Shown: positions 39,630-51,197, counted from the stretch's first letter. The stretch is DNA of 64,000 nt from Sycobia sp. Sy_11 (GCA_018907035.1 JACCIC010000022.1:825501-889500); one strand, 5' to 3'. The notes: generated from the sequence alone by a model not told the origin. Translations and numbers: made by a program.

Positions 39630-41515
39630 TGTGTATTTGTAATACATAACACCAACACAGAAGTAAATGTAAGCGTACGTATATATTATAGAAGTTTTGC
39701 ATAAATGTTCTCCCGCTTGGATGCTTGTCCCGCACCAGTGTTTATAACTTGGGGAAACTCTTCCCTCTCGGATGAAATATTTTTCTTAACTTTTTTCAAT
39801 TTTCACTATATTATTTTCTACACTGAATGTTGATAACTATTAACTAATTTTCTTTATTTTTTTCCGATAAGAATCGACAAACAATAGACAGAATAACATA
39901 TCGATCTACATATAGTTGAGCAATTATTCAGTGAGATTAGATAAAGCTTAAAATTTCTGAAGTATTTTGACTCGTTGACAGCATTTTTGCCTAAATTAAT
40001 GAAGTAAAGGTCTGGAAATGTCGTGAAATAAGGTCATATTTATATAGTTTCTCCAATTCATTTCTAACTTAAAGTCCTTGATACCTCGGTTTTAATAAGT
40101 AATTAGGTAATTTTATTAGATAATTGAATGGCATATAAAAATGTTTATTAACAAATTTAAAATCTAATTATTTCTTGATTCAAATATGATAAATATTATA
40201 TGGTCATATATAATTTAATGATTTTTTAATTAAAAAAGTACAGCTTATAGAAACTATTAAGAACTCAAGGATTAATAAAGATGAAAATTTAAGACTTTTG
40301 ATTTCATAAAATACTCTACATGGTTTTATTCAAATTTTAAATATAGAAATACATTGCCCTATCATATGAGAAGTTTACTCTTTATACAATATGTTATGCT
40401 ATTTAAATGATCATTTGATCACTCAATATTTATATGAACGTTCTGATAGTGAAAGAAATTTTTAAAAATATATAACTAAATATTTTTATTGGTCTTACAG
40501 TATTTTACTAAACTAATATGACTTCTCTTAAAATTGCCTGCATAGAATATGTAATATAAAAACTTAAAATTAAAAATAAAATTATAAATACATAAATATA
40601 GTTCCGATGATTCGAGCACGCCCCGGATCCTTTACAGGGACTGAAATGAAAATCTACGACAAAGTTAATTTTTAATTTTATATCCCACTTAATTCGTAAG
40701 AAATTCTTTAAATGCGCATAGAAATTTAAATATTAAGGAATTGATTGGTATCGGAATAAAAAAATTGCAAGTTATCAATGATTCACTGACACAGAAAGTC
40801 AATTACAATATTATCGAATAAAAAAAATTTCATTTGTCGAAAAAACCACATTTGTCGAAGACGTAATTAATATTTTTGAAATACTTTCAAAGCGTCAACA
40901 TACAAAATTAAAATAGTATTTTTCACAACAAATGTCCCACCAGCTTTGTTACCTGTGTCCAGAAATAGTCAATACGCTTTACTATAAGCGAGCATATGCG
41001 AATTAATCTCACTCGTATATAATTGCTCATTTATATTAAATACAATACTCTCTACTAATGTCTAAATAAATATCACAGATTAAGTACACGAACAAATGTT
41101 CTAACTATTTGTCAACGTCACTAGAATGTAAACTAACTTGCTCGAGCTTTTCTTAAGACATAAATGCTATTACACGTAAAAGTAGAGGGTGCCAAATGGT
41201 TATATTGAATCTCCATAATAAAAACAATAAGAGGCATTCTAAAGTTCGAGGATAAAAGGTATTTCAGAGTGAATAAAAAGAGAATTGACCAAAGCAACAG
41301 AGTTTTTTTATCGCTCCAAGTTTACCGAGCTGCATAAAATATAGCGATGCTTTCCTATTACAAGACCGCAAAACAAGAATCGCCGGCTTTTCGCGACGAT
41401 TATATAGTGGATTTTCGCGTTTTCCTCCCTCCCATCCATCGTCAGGGCGCGCGCAAAGCATCATTTCCATTTGTCCCTGTTGATATATTTACAGAGCCTT
41501 GCAATCTACTATTTC

Positions 41516-41518
<3 letters not shown>

Positions 41519-41588
<70 letters not shown>
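41519..41588. repeat. Compound (AT)n(GTAT)n microsatellite
   Basis: About 21 AT units followed by about 7 GTAT units. Confidence 0.95.
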
Positions 41589-41589
<1 letters not shown>

Positions 41590-41799
41590 GTTATGCACCA
41601 AGCTGATTATTTTCGTAAAAATACAGATTGCGTGTCAAGCGCTACGGTAAGCGCGCCCTGTCCCATATTATTATTATTCCTCTAGGGTGACGGAAAAGCT
41701 CGGGCAAGTACCCGATGGTTTATGCGCTGTATGCATGGGTGTACGCGAATATTCGGAACACTGACAGAGAAGCGAGAGAGCGTGAAATACACAAACACA

Positions 41800-41888
<89 letters not shown>

Positions 41889-41912
41889 CACACACACACA
41901 CACACAGAGGCA

Positions 41913-41955
<43 letters not shown>

Positions 41956-41970
41956 AGGGAGGGAGAGAGA
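41800..41970. repeat. Long compound (CA)n(GA)n(GGGA)n microsatellite
   Basis: About 50 CA units on the sense strand (one CGCA interruption near 41881), then GA units and GGGA units. It ends about 50 bp before the exon 8 acceptor. Confidence 0.95.
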
Positions 41971-42019
41971 GAACATGGATCGGTGTGTTGAACGGAGACG
42001 TATTGGTGAATTCCCGCAG

Positions 42020-42174
42020 AGAGTTATAAGCGGTGCTTGTTGCCGGCCAGGACGACTGATGGACGTCGAAGGAGATCCGCTAGGAGTGACTGGGCCGCTT
42101 CTGCCTCGGGATAACCAGGAATACCGATCGCCAAGCGAGGACAGCGGCCTTGGGCCCGAAATGCCCCGTATCAG
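42020..42174 (+). CDS. dysc: dysc/whirlin-like exon 8: Ser/acidic tail segment
   Basis: 51 codons plus two bases. It contains RLMDVEGDPLGVTGPLLPRD and NQEYRSPSEDSGLGPEMPRI. The SEDSG motif resembles the SEDSGVD stretch in the tail of vertebrate whirlin. The acceptor CCCGCAG at 42019 gives phase 0, as exon 7 requires. The CAG at 42050 would break phase. The donor is CAG|GTCCAT, weak, phase 2, matching exon 9. Splice sites on both sides are poor, and microsatellites lie within about 50 bp on each side, so inclusion may be regulated. The minus-strand ORF over it is a shadow. Confidence 0.7.
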
Positions 42175-42195
42175 GTCCATCTTCTTTCTTTTGTG

Positions 42196-42248
42196 TCTCT
42201 TCTTCTTCTTCTTCTTCTTCTTCTTCTTCTTCTTCTTCTTCTTCTTCT
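42196..42248. repeat. (TTC)n trinucleotide tract
   Basis: About 17 TTC units on the sense strand, beginning about 20 bases after the exon 8 donor. Confidence 0.95.
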
Positions 42249-42779
42249 ATTTCTACTTCTTCTCTTCATCCTCCATATTTTTTACACCTATTCTGTAAAC
42301 TTACTGCAATTGCTAATACTGTTCTTACTTCTAGATTACGTTTACTGCTATCTCTATAAATATATCTTCTATTTTTAGATTACAGCCTTGTTCAATTATT
42401 ATTATGAACAGTCATTATGTATAAATCATCATTTTACCAATCCAGATTAAGATAGGTTAAGATTGGTTGCTAATTTTTCACTACATTTGCGCGAATACAA
42501 TAGTTTCCTATTGGAATAATTACAGAACCAATATCACGGCATTAAGGTTAATCTACCATTATATTTCATTAATTTAGACATAGAATTTATGCATATAGTA
42601 AAGTAAACTAACTATTGATTGTTATTAAATATTAGAATTACTTTAATTAACTATTCATTTGTATAGCGCGTCTCAGTAATCAATGAGTAAGAATGGTTGG
42701 AAATAATTAATGAACGATTAATTCTTTCGAATAAACCGATTAACAACCATATTATCATATTTACGAGATGTGATTTAAA

Positions 42780-43833
42780 AATAACGAGACTTTTTACTTC
42801 CTCCAATGATATTTCTTTTGAAATTAACTTTTCGATATGGAATTGCCCTTGTTCAGCGATTCTGATTGTCTCGCCGATGATGTCTAAATGTCTGCATTTC
42901 TTTGGCTTTGGAATTCTGTCATGAATCTTGTATTTCGTTTGGCTAAAAACCAACGAGCAAGCTTTGAGGCCTCAACAGGTGCATTACGTGATGCAATCGT
43001 TACGACTAGTCACAAAATTGATCTTTTTTTCCGAATTGCTTCACCCAAACGACGTACAGAACTTATACACTCTTGTATAATAATGTTTATTCACCGTTGG
43101 ACCTTAGGTAAGAGACAATTAATGCAACACGTCGTTGACACCGGAAAACACGGCGTGCAAAAACCTTCACGTTCGATCGAACTCGCCGTGCACTCATCAC
43201 CGTCGGTTACGTTGAATTTTTCCAGATGGACGGTCGAGCCTTTTGTTTCAGCGTCATATCCCGTAAACCCATGATTCGTCACTTTTGAGCCTGGTCATGG
43301 CGACGCTGCTCCTTCGGTCGAAATACCACGATTACGGGATAAAGTCTGCCGTCCCGTGTTGCATGTGTGACGCATCCGTTAGAATTGCTTGATGCGAGAC
43401 TTACGATATAACCGACATCCTCGGAGCTCTCGCTAATTGTGACTCGGCGATCGCTCATAATCATCGTTTTCAACTGTCCCGACTGTATCATCCCTTACCG
43501 ATTTACCAGATAGTACGTGGTTCTCGCAGTCTTCTGCGCCTTCTCATTTATTTCATTTCGAAACAGCGGTTATACCCCTCCGAAATTCATGCTCGAGCAG
43601 AAGAACAACGCTATAATTTTTTCTTCTTTCATTTTGATACGAAAACTTGATACGAACAATTTTGCTCAATTGTGAAAAATTTCTGAATACACTAAAATCT
43701 GTAGAAATCTATTGACAGCTAATGGTAGAGTCAATACGCGCAACGTGGCTACTGAATGGACATAAAGTATCCAGATAAGAGCAGCAACGTAGAAAAAAAA
43801 GTTTTACCTTTTTTTTTAAAAGTCTCGTTATTC
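42780..43833 (-). mobile_element. Second degraded mariner-like element, different lineage
   Basis: Inverted-repeat ends: left AATAACGAGACTTTTT at 42780-42795 and right AAAAGTCTCGTTATT at 43819-43833. The core AATAACGAGACTTTT is perfectly inverted. The minus strand between them carries mariner transposase fragments. Length is about 1.05 kb, again short of the usual roughly 1.3 kb. I could not fix the TA target duplication with confidence, so the exact ends may be off by several bases. Confidence 0.75.
42840..43491 (-). pseudogene. Mariner transposase remnant (ESWVYGYD-type)
   Basis: Read on the minus strand from the right: SDRRVTISESSEDVG corresponds to the helix-turn-helix part. FRPKEQRRHDQAQ corresponds to the linker before the catalytic domain. 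ESWVYGYDAETK is the characteristic first-Asp block, with the usual D of GDESW inside SDESW. Then, in a second frame, ARRVRSNVKVF appears. LLPKVQR follows in the first frame, and a rough HHVMHLL block marks where HHDNAP should be. The SPDLAP third-Asp block is missing. Multiple frameshifts and stops make this a dead copy. Its sequence and ends differ from the element at 3551-4601, so it is an independent insertion. Confidence 0.78.
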
Positions 43834-44118
43834 ACTTTATCGCAGCTCGTCTTTTTCAAGCCTTATAGAGCCAATATTTAGATTTCAGTACAGACATAAT
43901 ACGAAGTAGAATTTGCGTATTTCTGTTAATTCGAAAAGTGCATGAAATTTTTATTTGAACTTTATATTATTCGATTACGTATTATATTATAAATTTACTC
44001 AGTATTATTTATACATTTTTTCATAGTAATATACAAATTCTGTTTTCATTTTAATTAAATTTTATGTAAATCTCTAAACCTATCTATTTATTAATAACCA
44101 TGAAATTAAAGCAAAAAT

Positions 44119-44124
<6 letters not shown>

Positions 44125-44169
<45 letters not shown>
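44125..44169. repeat. (AT)n microsatellite
   Basis: About 22 AT units. Confidence 0.95.
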
Positions 44170-44175
<6 letters not shown>

Positions 44176-44749
44176 TTAATATATTATTCAAGTTTATGTG
44201 ATGGCATAATTGCTTGAATTTGTGGCAGTAATTTATGAAAATTGCAATATAGAAATGTTAGATGCTCCAGTTTTAGCTGGCTTTGTCACTCATTAATGTA
44301 TTAATGTCTATGGATCGATCGTAATTATAAAAAGAGTGTGTTTAACGAATTAGTAACGAATTCTTTACAAATTTTCGTTCTTACTGGCGAACACGAACCA
44401 TCGACTGATAAAATGAAAAAAAAAAAAGAAAATTCCATGCAAATTCTTTACTCTCGCATAAAGATTATAAAAGATACTGTAGATCCTTCTGTCGGCCTAC
44501 TCTTAGATTGGGAGAATCGGGCGGTGCAATATGGAAAACCATAAGATCTTTTAGTGCCTCTTAAAATGAACGTAGATAATTATGAGCTATAATTTCACCT
44601 GCCATTTCGATCTACATATTCTTATACATTCTTATCTTTACTCGCTGTACTACCCGATCGACTTAAAAGAAAACGAGAGACTGACTTTGAACAATAATAT
44701 CTGCGCCATCCTTTTTACTTCAAAATTGGAACGAGGAGAAGGATAGCTG

Positions 44750-44757
44750 GAGAGAGA

Positions 44758-44807
<50 letters not shown>
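44750..44807. repeat. (GA)n microsatellite
   Basis: GA repeat with GGGA and AAGA interruptions. Confidence 0.95.
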
Positions 44808-45074
44808 GCAAAGGGTGGCAGAAACGTTGGCTTTTAATGCCGTGAAAATGTTAATTTTCAAATTGCAATCATAACACCGGATTTCGCTTTCGGCCTTCTA
44901 ATTATTATTCTGGAAGCGCGTATGCGCGAGTGGCGGAACCGACGAACGTGTCGCCAAGAATCTCTTTAATTATTAATCGATACTTGGCAGCGAGCGCCGC
45001 TCGTCTAGTGTAAGCCTCCGCGTACGCGGAAGAGAGAAAAGGGAATGTTCGACAATATGCTGATGTACTATATT

Positions 45075-45076
<2 letters not shown>

Positions 45077-45131
<55 letters not shown>

Positions 45132-45258
45132 GATATTACAGGCCAAGTTACAAGTGTCGAAAAGTGAGAGAGCGAGCGAGCGTGAGAGGAAAAGAGAGAG
45201 AGAGAGAGAGGGAGAGAGAGAGGGAGAGAGAGAGAGGAAAAGAGAGAAAGAGAGAAGG
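45077..45258. repeat. (AT)n and (GA)n microsatellites
   Basis: AT repeat at 45077-45129 and an impure GA repeat at 45169-45258, separated by 40 bp. Confidence 0.95.
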
Positions 45259-46367
45259 CCAACATAAGTTGCGAAACTATTCGAGCACTTTCAATCACTG
45301 TTCCTCTTCAAATTACTTTTGCTTTAACGTCGTGTATTTTTCTCGTCTTCCCTGACAATTGTCGGATTCGAAAGGGAATGCAGTTGGAGCATTTTTTTAT
45401 TTTACTGTATTTTATGGGTAATAAAATGACTTAAAAATTGTTTCAAACATTTATTGAACCATTCTCTCTATCATTGTATATATTCTTTACACTCTTTATG
45501 CTACTATATTCAAGTGGCCTAATCATCGAAGAAATTGCAAAAATATAAGGATCTATTTAAGTATATCACAAAATATGTCTTGCTAAACAATTTTTTAATA
45601 ATAATGGAAAAAGTTGTTGACATTGTATGATCAATGTTTTAATTATAGACAAATCTGTAGTAATTCAATCGTTTTATATTTTTTTTCGTGAACTAAAAAT
45701 TTTTATTTTCATACACTTTACAAGATTTCCATATTTGAACTATTGCTATTTTCTATGATCGACGGAATTTCATCTTTCGGGTGTTTTCTTATATAATATT
45801 ATTTGTAATTAATAAAGTCACATATTTATTGATTTTTCTCTAATTAAATCAATAAATATTTTAATTTTACATTTTTTTGACTAATACAATTAATCCTTTA
45901 TTCTTATATAAAGACCATAGTTTATTATGTATGACAAAAATATCATATAACATAACTTGAAAGATATGGTCTATTTTTTCTTTCACATAGCAGTGATAAT
46001 TCTAAGTAGCTAAACATCATGTGAATATATTTTATTATTTGCTAATATATTATAGAAAATATATATATTTGAGTGACCTTAAGCAGTTCGAACTATATCA
46101 ACCGAACATAGAACCATGAGATTCAGTGTTATGAATTATCTCTTGCGCCCTCTACAAACTTCATTCTTCGTGCATTTTTATAAATCCCTGAAGAGACACA
46201 CGCAAAGAATCTGTATATATGTGCCAACGTGAGTGCACGATTCAATGGCAATAATGTATATTACTCATTCTATGACAACTCTAACCTCAAGTATAAGCAC
46301 AATCAAAAGAACAATTCAAATTATATATCATCGAAGTTGTAATCATTAACCGGTCTGGTAACATGAT

Positions 46368-46371
<4 letters not shown>

Positions 46372-46421
<50 letters not shown>
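46372..46421. repeat. (AT)n microsatellite
   Basis: About 24 AT units. Confidence 0.95.
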
Positions 46422-46424
<3 letters not shown>

Positions 46425-47155
46425 TAATAAACATTTTAAAGACTTTCCAAATAAATTGAATAAATGAAATACACCTCTTTAATATTGGAAATATAATAGA
46501 TCGACAAACATGAATTTGATTTAAATTTAGTACATTAATGATAAATTTCATGGTTATTAATAAAATGCAAATCTTTAAATTTGAATAGCGAATACAAGAA
46601 TCATGTTTTGAATTGTCTAGGAAAATATATTCATTCAGACTTTATTTTCATTAATTATTTGCTATCAAAATTATTCAATTATAATATTTGATTATTTGTC
46701 TTATACGTTAAATTTAGTTCAGTAATACTTATAAAAATTGAGCTAGTATCCACACGAGTCTTCTTTGTAATAATCACGACAATATCTAAATAACATATTC
46801 TCACGTTCGTTTCTACAGAACAATAACTACACTTGTAAATATCTGTTGTTAGTGAGCAAAAACACAATAGGATTATTAGCTTAAAAATTGTTCCAAAAAT
46901 GCTAGTAATACTGAAATTTAAAGTTAAAATCAAGATATTGTTAGATATCGGACCTCATCAAAAATATCCATAGAATTAATGGAATTAAATGATTTATCGA
47001 ACCGCGTATGTTGTAAATTTTTGAGTTTATTTTAAGATTGCGAAAAAGAAAATGAAAGGGTTTAAAACTGAAAAATATTAATTATAAATGTAAACGAGAA
47101 AACTAATTGTGAACGAAAAAAGCAGCGCTTTGGGACACTGCAGAGGGGGATGCAG

Positions 47156-47225
47156 GCGAAGTCAGCATCATCAGGTCGCCACGTCCGATCTCGCGCTCTC
47201 CAACGATGACGAGTACGATAATCAG
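47156..47225 (+). CDS. dysc: dysc/whirlin-like exon 9: acidic tail segment
   Basis: One base completes the split Arg codon from exon 8. The exon then reads RSQHHQVATSDLALSNDDEY and DNQ, ending CAG|GTACAA in phase 0. The following exon begins DYDDDMDGD, so the acidic run continues smoothly across the junction. A second acceptor 12 bases upstream (CTGCAG ending at 47143) is in the same phase and would add four residues. The acceptor lacks a clear pyrimidine tract. The 86-codon minus-strand ORF over it is a shadow. Confidence 0.72.
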
Positions 47226-47578
47226 GTACAATAGCTGAATGAAAATTCGCGTTTCCTTTCTCTGTCAAAAATTCTAAACAATGACGAATCACGCCAATAA
47301 AATCCCAAACCGATGAGCACATTCAAATATACAAATTCTTACGACCTACCCATTGTAACGAAGTCAATTTCATAAATTTCACCGTTCGCATCATCGAATC
47401 TCATTCACGATACACTCGCAACTCACACGCAACTCACACGCATACATATAGATAAAATCGTCGTCGCTATCGTTTACGGATATACGAATAGCAACGATTC
47501 CTTACAAACGTTTTCTTTTAAAACGAGAGCGATACATCTCATTTCCGTCTGTATTCGCATATATATATGTATATACAG
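47226..47578 (+). other. Intron 9 (353 bp)
   Basis: Phase 0 GT-AG intron (GTACAA donor, TATATACAG acceptor) with no other feature. Confidence 0.75.
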
Positions 47579-47689
47579 GACTACGACGACGACATGGACG
47601 GCGACCGAGGCGGCCGACGGCACAGCTCGCCGGGCAGCTCGCGGGGCAATCGGGACTATCTGCATCATCATCTGCACGCCGACAATTTG
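47579..47689 (+). CDS. dysc: dysc/whirlin-like exon 10: Asp-, Arg/Ser- and His-rich segment
   Basis: Exactly 37 codons in phase 0 at both ends. It reads DYDDDMDGDRGGRRHSSPGS, then SRGNRDYLHHHLHADNL, with donor TTG|GTGAGT, near consensus. GC3 is high compared with the introns. The segment looks intrinsically disordered: an acidic patch, a basic/Ser patch that could be phosphorylated, then a His-rich stretch. No domain is recognised. Because it is phase 0 with a length divisible by three, it can be skipped without a frameshift. Confidence 0.82.
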
Positions 47690-47880
47690 GTGAGTCTCCT
47701 ACAGACGATTTTTTTCATACACCTAGATACTACGTCGGGTCCTCTATCTCTCTAGTTATATATATATACATTATACCGCATATAGCACATGTGATTTCAG
47801 GAAATTTGTCAATTTGAATCCCTTTTTTTGTCTTTTGTTTGTTTGATTTCTTTTTTGTTTTTGTTTTTTTTTTTTTGTAG

Positions 47881-47926
47881 TAAAGTTCCACGGGAGGCTC
47901 GGAAGTACCTGGGGATAAAGCTCCGG
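47881..47926 (+). other. Candidate stop-first cassette or terminal exon
   Basis: An outstanding acceptor (T-rich for 60 bases, ending TTTTTTGTAG at 47880) lies 191 bases after the exon 10 donor. A possible donor CGG|GTAATC follows at 47927. Entering in phase 0 from exon 10, the first codon is TAA, so inclusion would end the protein at HADNL. It could be a poison cassette, an alternative 3' end, or a fortuitous T-rich decoy. Confidence 0.3.
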
Positions 47927-50054
47927 GTAATCGTGCAGAGAGTCCGGCTGAAATCTCGATACATCCGAGCCTCTACTTTTAACTTGTTTACATATATCAC
48001 AGTTGATATTTCGATGTTAAAGACATTAGACCCGAGCTTTCATTAATATATTGTTCAAGAAGTTTATCTCCCGTAGGCAGTAGAGAAGAGACGTTTACTA
48101 AAGGTACTTTATTCATATATGTGTTAAACTTAGAGATAGAACCTATAATACGTAGAATAATTATAAAATTGATGGCTAGTTTTCTCATTATTCATCATGG
48201 TAGCTTAGTTGAGTTTTAGTCGTTATCATAGGTGACTGGCGTTTTAGCATTAGTACATTAATTTAGCTATTATCATAACATTTCTAAATTATAGATTTAG
48301 TGCGCGAAAATGGTGACTGCAGTAAATTGATTGATCGTAAAAAATTTCGTCCATAATGATATACCATTTAAGCGATATATGGAAGACCGATATTCACATA
48401 AAGAGATACTAAATAAAAGTCTCATTTTAATTCTAGAATAAGTCGAAAGATTTTTAGACGTCAATTATTATAATAAGGTAGAAGCGATTCACTTCTCCGA
48501 TCCTGCATTCTCTGTCCACAAAGCGTATTGCGAATAGATTGTTGCGATTGTCTTGCCTGAAAAGTCTTTTTGTACCCTCCGCGCGTTTACGTCTTGAACG
48601 TCGCTGTACCACAAGCAGTAAAAAAATTTCGAAAGAGGGAATTTCTATAAAAAAAAAATTCATTCGGAACTACGCAAATGATATATGATATATTGATCGT
48701 ATCTAATTTAACAAATCGACATCGCGATTTTGTATAAAAACAACTCAATGATTGATGAAAATTTCAAACTCGCTTGAAGAAAAATTAATTAGCTAGTAGT
48801 AAAATAAACGAAAAAAATTTTCCATTCTAAAATCTTTTTAAATATTCCACTTATGCGCTTAACAAGAACTTATATATAAGATTATTTTATAAAATTTAAT
48901 GAGCAGGTGTTCATAGTACCACTAGCAGAGTACGAATTAAATTTGTTCGCATTGCTATTTTTAGCAGATCAAAGAATTACACCTCTATGCACATTTTAAT
49001 TGCAGTATTTTCAATCATTAAAATTGATACATATTCTAAATGGCTCTTCTAAAGATTTTCCAGATTGAAAGTGCTGTAATATCGATTTACATCATTTTAA
49101 AGACTATGAAATTCTAATACTCCTATAGTCTCTTTTTAAGAATCCATGATTCTTGCTCTAGTGCTTTTATTCCACTTCCTTGTTAGTAAATATTTCATTA
49201 TTAAAATAATACTGTTGACTTCAAAAGAACTTGTGAAATATCTATATTTATATCCTTAATATAAGGAAATAAAATAAATTTTTTTTAGAGATTTTAAACC
49301 GAAATCTATAGGTTATTCATTGATTTATCTTGTAATAATTGTAAATTATCTTTAGGATTTGTTGCTTGATAGATTTATGCCTTTATTTACTACTATTTAA
49401 AATATAAAAATTTTAATATATAATGTTGGTGCACATAAAACTTAATAAACTGTCAGATAAAGTAGATTTTCTACATACCAATTCATATTAAGACGATTAT
49501 TATCAACATCGTCCTTTCTAAATGAGATGTCTAAAAAATTAATAATATTACTAATTGGTTATTAAAAAGCAAAATGTAAGTCACGGTCATTAGAATAGAA
49601 TAGAATGTAATTTTTTTTAATTAAAATTCAATCTTGTTGGTAGACAAAGTAAAATATCATGAAAATAAAGTTTATAATTTATAAAGAGAAGCAGTTTTTA
49701 GGTCATTCATTGTAAATTTAATGAAAATAGAAAGTGTGATTTCTCAGATCTATACCAAAAACTTGTAGTGCAAATATTATTAAAAGCAGAATAATTAGTA
49801 TTTCTAATTAAGTTTCAAACAATGTTCAATTAAGTAAAATTAATATTAATTTTATTCGATGCATAATGTCATCGCCTTTAAACATCTCTGTTAATTAATT
49901 TTTCATTAATATTGTTAAAAAGGCTAATAACATTGACTATTTCATAATTTCAGGGAGGTTTCTAATTTACAAGCTTATCTCTCAATTCACGATTATTATT
50001 AGCGTGCGATAAACATGATTAAAATTTGCTTCATTTTCATCACGCTCTCTTGGC

Positions 50055-50077
50055 GGGGGGGGGGGCGAGGGGAAGGG
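50055..50077 (+). other. G-rich tract with quadruplex potential
   Basis: An 11-base G run, then CGA, GGGG, AA and GGG on the sense strand, ending 57 bases before the candidate microexon. Confidence 0.6.
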
Positions 50078-50134
50078 ATAAATGTCATTTGACTAAGTAC
50101 TTTGTCAATGAACCAAATGTCCAGCGATTTTCAG

Positions 50135-50158
50135 CCTCCTTCTGTTCCTGAATTAAAC
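50135..50158 (+). CDS. dysc: Candidate 24-bp microexon (PPSVPELN)
   Basis: CGATTTTCAG|CCTCCTTCTGTTCCTGAATTAAAC|GTAAGC: a good acceptor and consensus donor enclose eight codons, PPSVPELN, in phase 0. This is the phase exon 10 requires. Proline-rich microexons that keep frame are common in neuronal scaffold genes. No domain can be expected in eight residues, so support rests on the paired splice sites and phase alone. Chance is possible. Confidence 0.45.
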
Positions 50159-51197
50159 GTAAGCGTCGTGAATTTTGTTAGCCGAGTTACATAAAAAATA
50201 GGGCTGCGAATGACTTTTACTTTTTTACGAGCTCTAAAACGTACTATTGATTTATTTCAAGTCGACGATTGTCTGTTACATAAGAAAAGATAGATTTTTC
50301 GTCAAAATCGATTTCTGCTCCATATGTATAAGTGCTGGATTGTACCTCTGCTCGTTGCCGTGGAATAATAGTTATGGACATTCTTCCAACGATTCTGTTT
50401 GAGGAATTAGTTTTTCTTTAACGGTGTTCATAATTTTCATGGTCAAAGTCATCTTCATTACCAACAGTTATTTTCTTCATTCATATCAACTTTCTTTATG
50501 AACCTTCATCGGGACGATCATTTTGGTAAACTCATTTGTTAAAATAGGAACAAGTGCAATATGTAATCAATATCTTAAAAAAATACGGATGCAAATTTAA
50601 AAAAAAACATTTATACCAATATATTTAAAATAAATAAAGTTCAAGTATTATAAACAAACTTCATCGAGCGCATTTCTGCGAACAACGCGTTGTTCCCAAT
50701 TTACAACCGAAAGCCACGTATAAAAATTGAAAACTAAATATCTCTATTAAATATGCCATTTTGGGAATATGCTTAGGGTTGGGCGCATTTAATACTGCGC
50801 ATTCTATGTTCGACCAACAGTTTTCTAAAAGCTCTTCATAATACCTGAATATTATGGAGGCTTTCAACGAAATTAACTCGAAGCGTTCTGGCCAGACAGG
50901 CGTCTGATACTTATCTGAAATATACTTAACGTATTCATCGCCTATGCGCACATGTGTGCAAGAATACGTGCGTGTATTCACATGACTACACATGTGCATA
51001 TATTATATACTTTTAGATAGGCACAGAAAACGAGTAAGTATAGCTATTTTCCATTGCGTGGAGGTAAAATTACGTTCCCGCAATCGCTCCGTCGCCCGTC
51101 CCTTTGATCTATCCGAATTGCACTTGCGTAAATGCGATAGAAAATCGGCATGGTTCACTCATTGCGTCCATCGGTCGATGACTCGCCGGGCGAAATA

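Larger units (their letters stand above)
35839..42019 (+). other. Intron 7 (6.2 kb)
   Basis: Phase 0. AT-rich and microsatellite-dense: (AT)n at 37390-37427, 39577-39627 and 41519-41562; (CT)n with (GTCT)n at 37983-38086; (AT)n(GT)n at 39047-39087; and the long (CA)n(GA)n tract at 41800-41970 next to exon 8. Stretches 36.0-37.3 and 39.7-41.3 kb show nothing recognisable. Confidence 0.75.
42175..47155 (+). other. Intron 8 (5.0 kb)
   Basis: Phase 2. It starts with a weak GTCCAT donor followed at once by (TTC)n, and contains a second degraded mariner (about 42780-43833). Microsatellites lie at 44125-44169, 44750-44807, 45077-45129, 45169-45258 and 46372-46421. The remainder (45.3-46.3 and 46.5-47.1 kb) is plain AT-rich sequence. 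Confidence 0.7.
47690..50134 (+). other. Intron after exon 10 (about 2.4 kb to the candidate microexon)
   Basis: Contains a 46-base stop-first cassette candidate at 47881-47926 and a G-rich tract at 50055-50077. The rest, 48.0-50.0 kb, is AT-rich with no recognisable feature. Confidence 0.55.
468..50158 (+). other. dysc: Locus of whirlin/PDZD7-family scaffold gene (dyschronic-like), partial
   Basis: Span of the one large gene in the window, assembled from ten phase-compatible exons plus one candidate microexon. The joined frame is about 622 codons without a stop. It contains PDZ1, PDZ2 and a harmonin-homology domain in the order known for whirlin and PDZD7. In the family, these proteins are multi-PDZ scaffolds: mammalian whirlin organises stereocilia tip/ankle-link and photoreceptor periciliary complexes, and Drosophila dyschronic influences BK-channel (slowpoke) expression, synapses and circadian locomotor output. 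The N-terminus lies left of the window. The third PDZ and the stop codon are not found and probably lie to the right. Assignment to the family is strong. The dysc symbol is inferred from domain order in an insect-like genome and was not checked against a database. Confidence 0.8.

Noticed and set aside
41674..42180. 168-codon minus-strand ORF and several Thr/His or Cys/Val repeat ORFs
   Set aside because: Translations of the (CA)n microsatellite. The right end is the shadow of exon 8, whose plus-strand frame fits both neighbours in phase.
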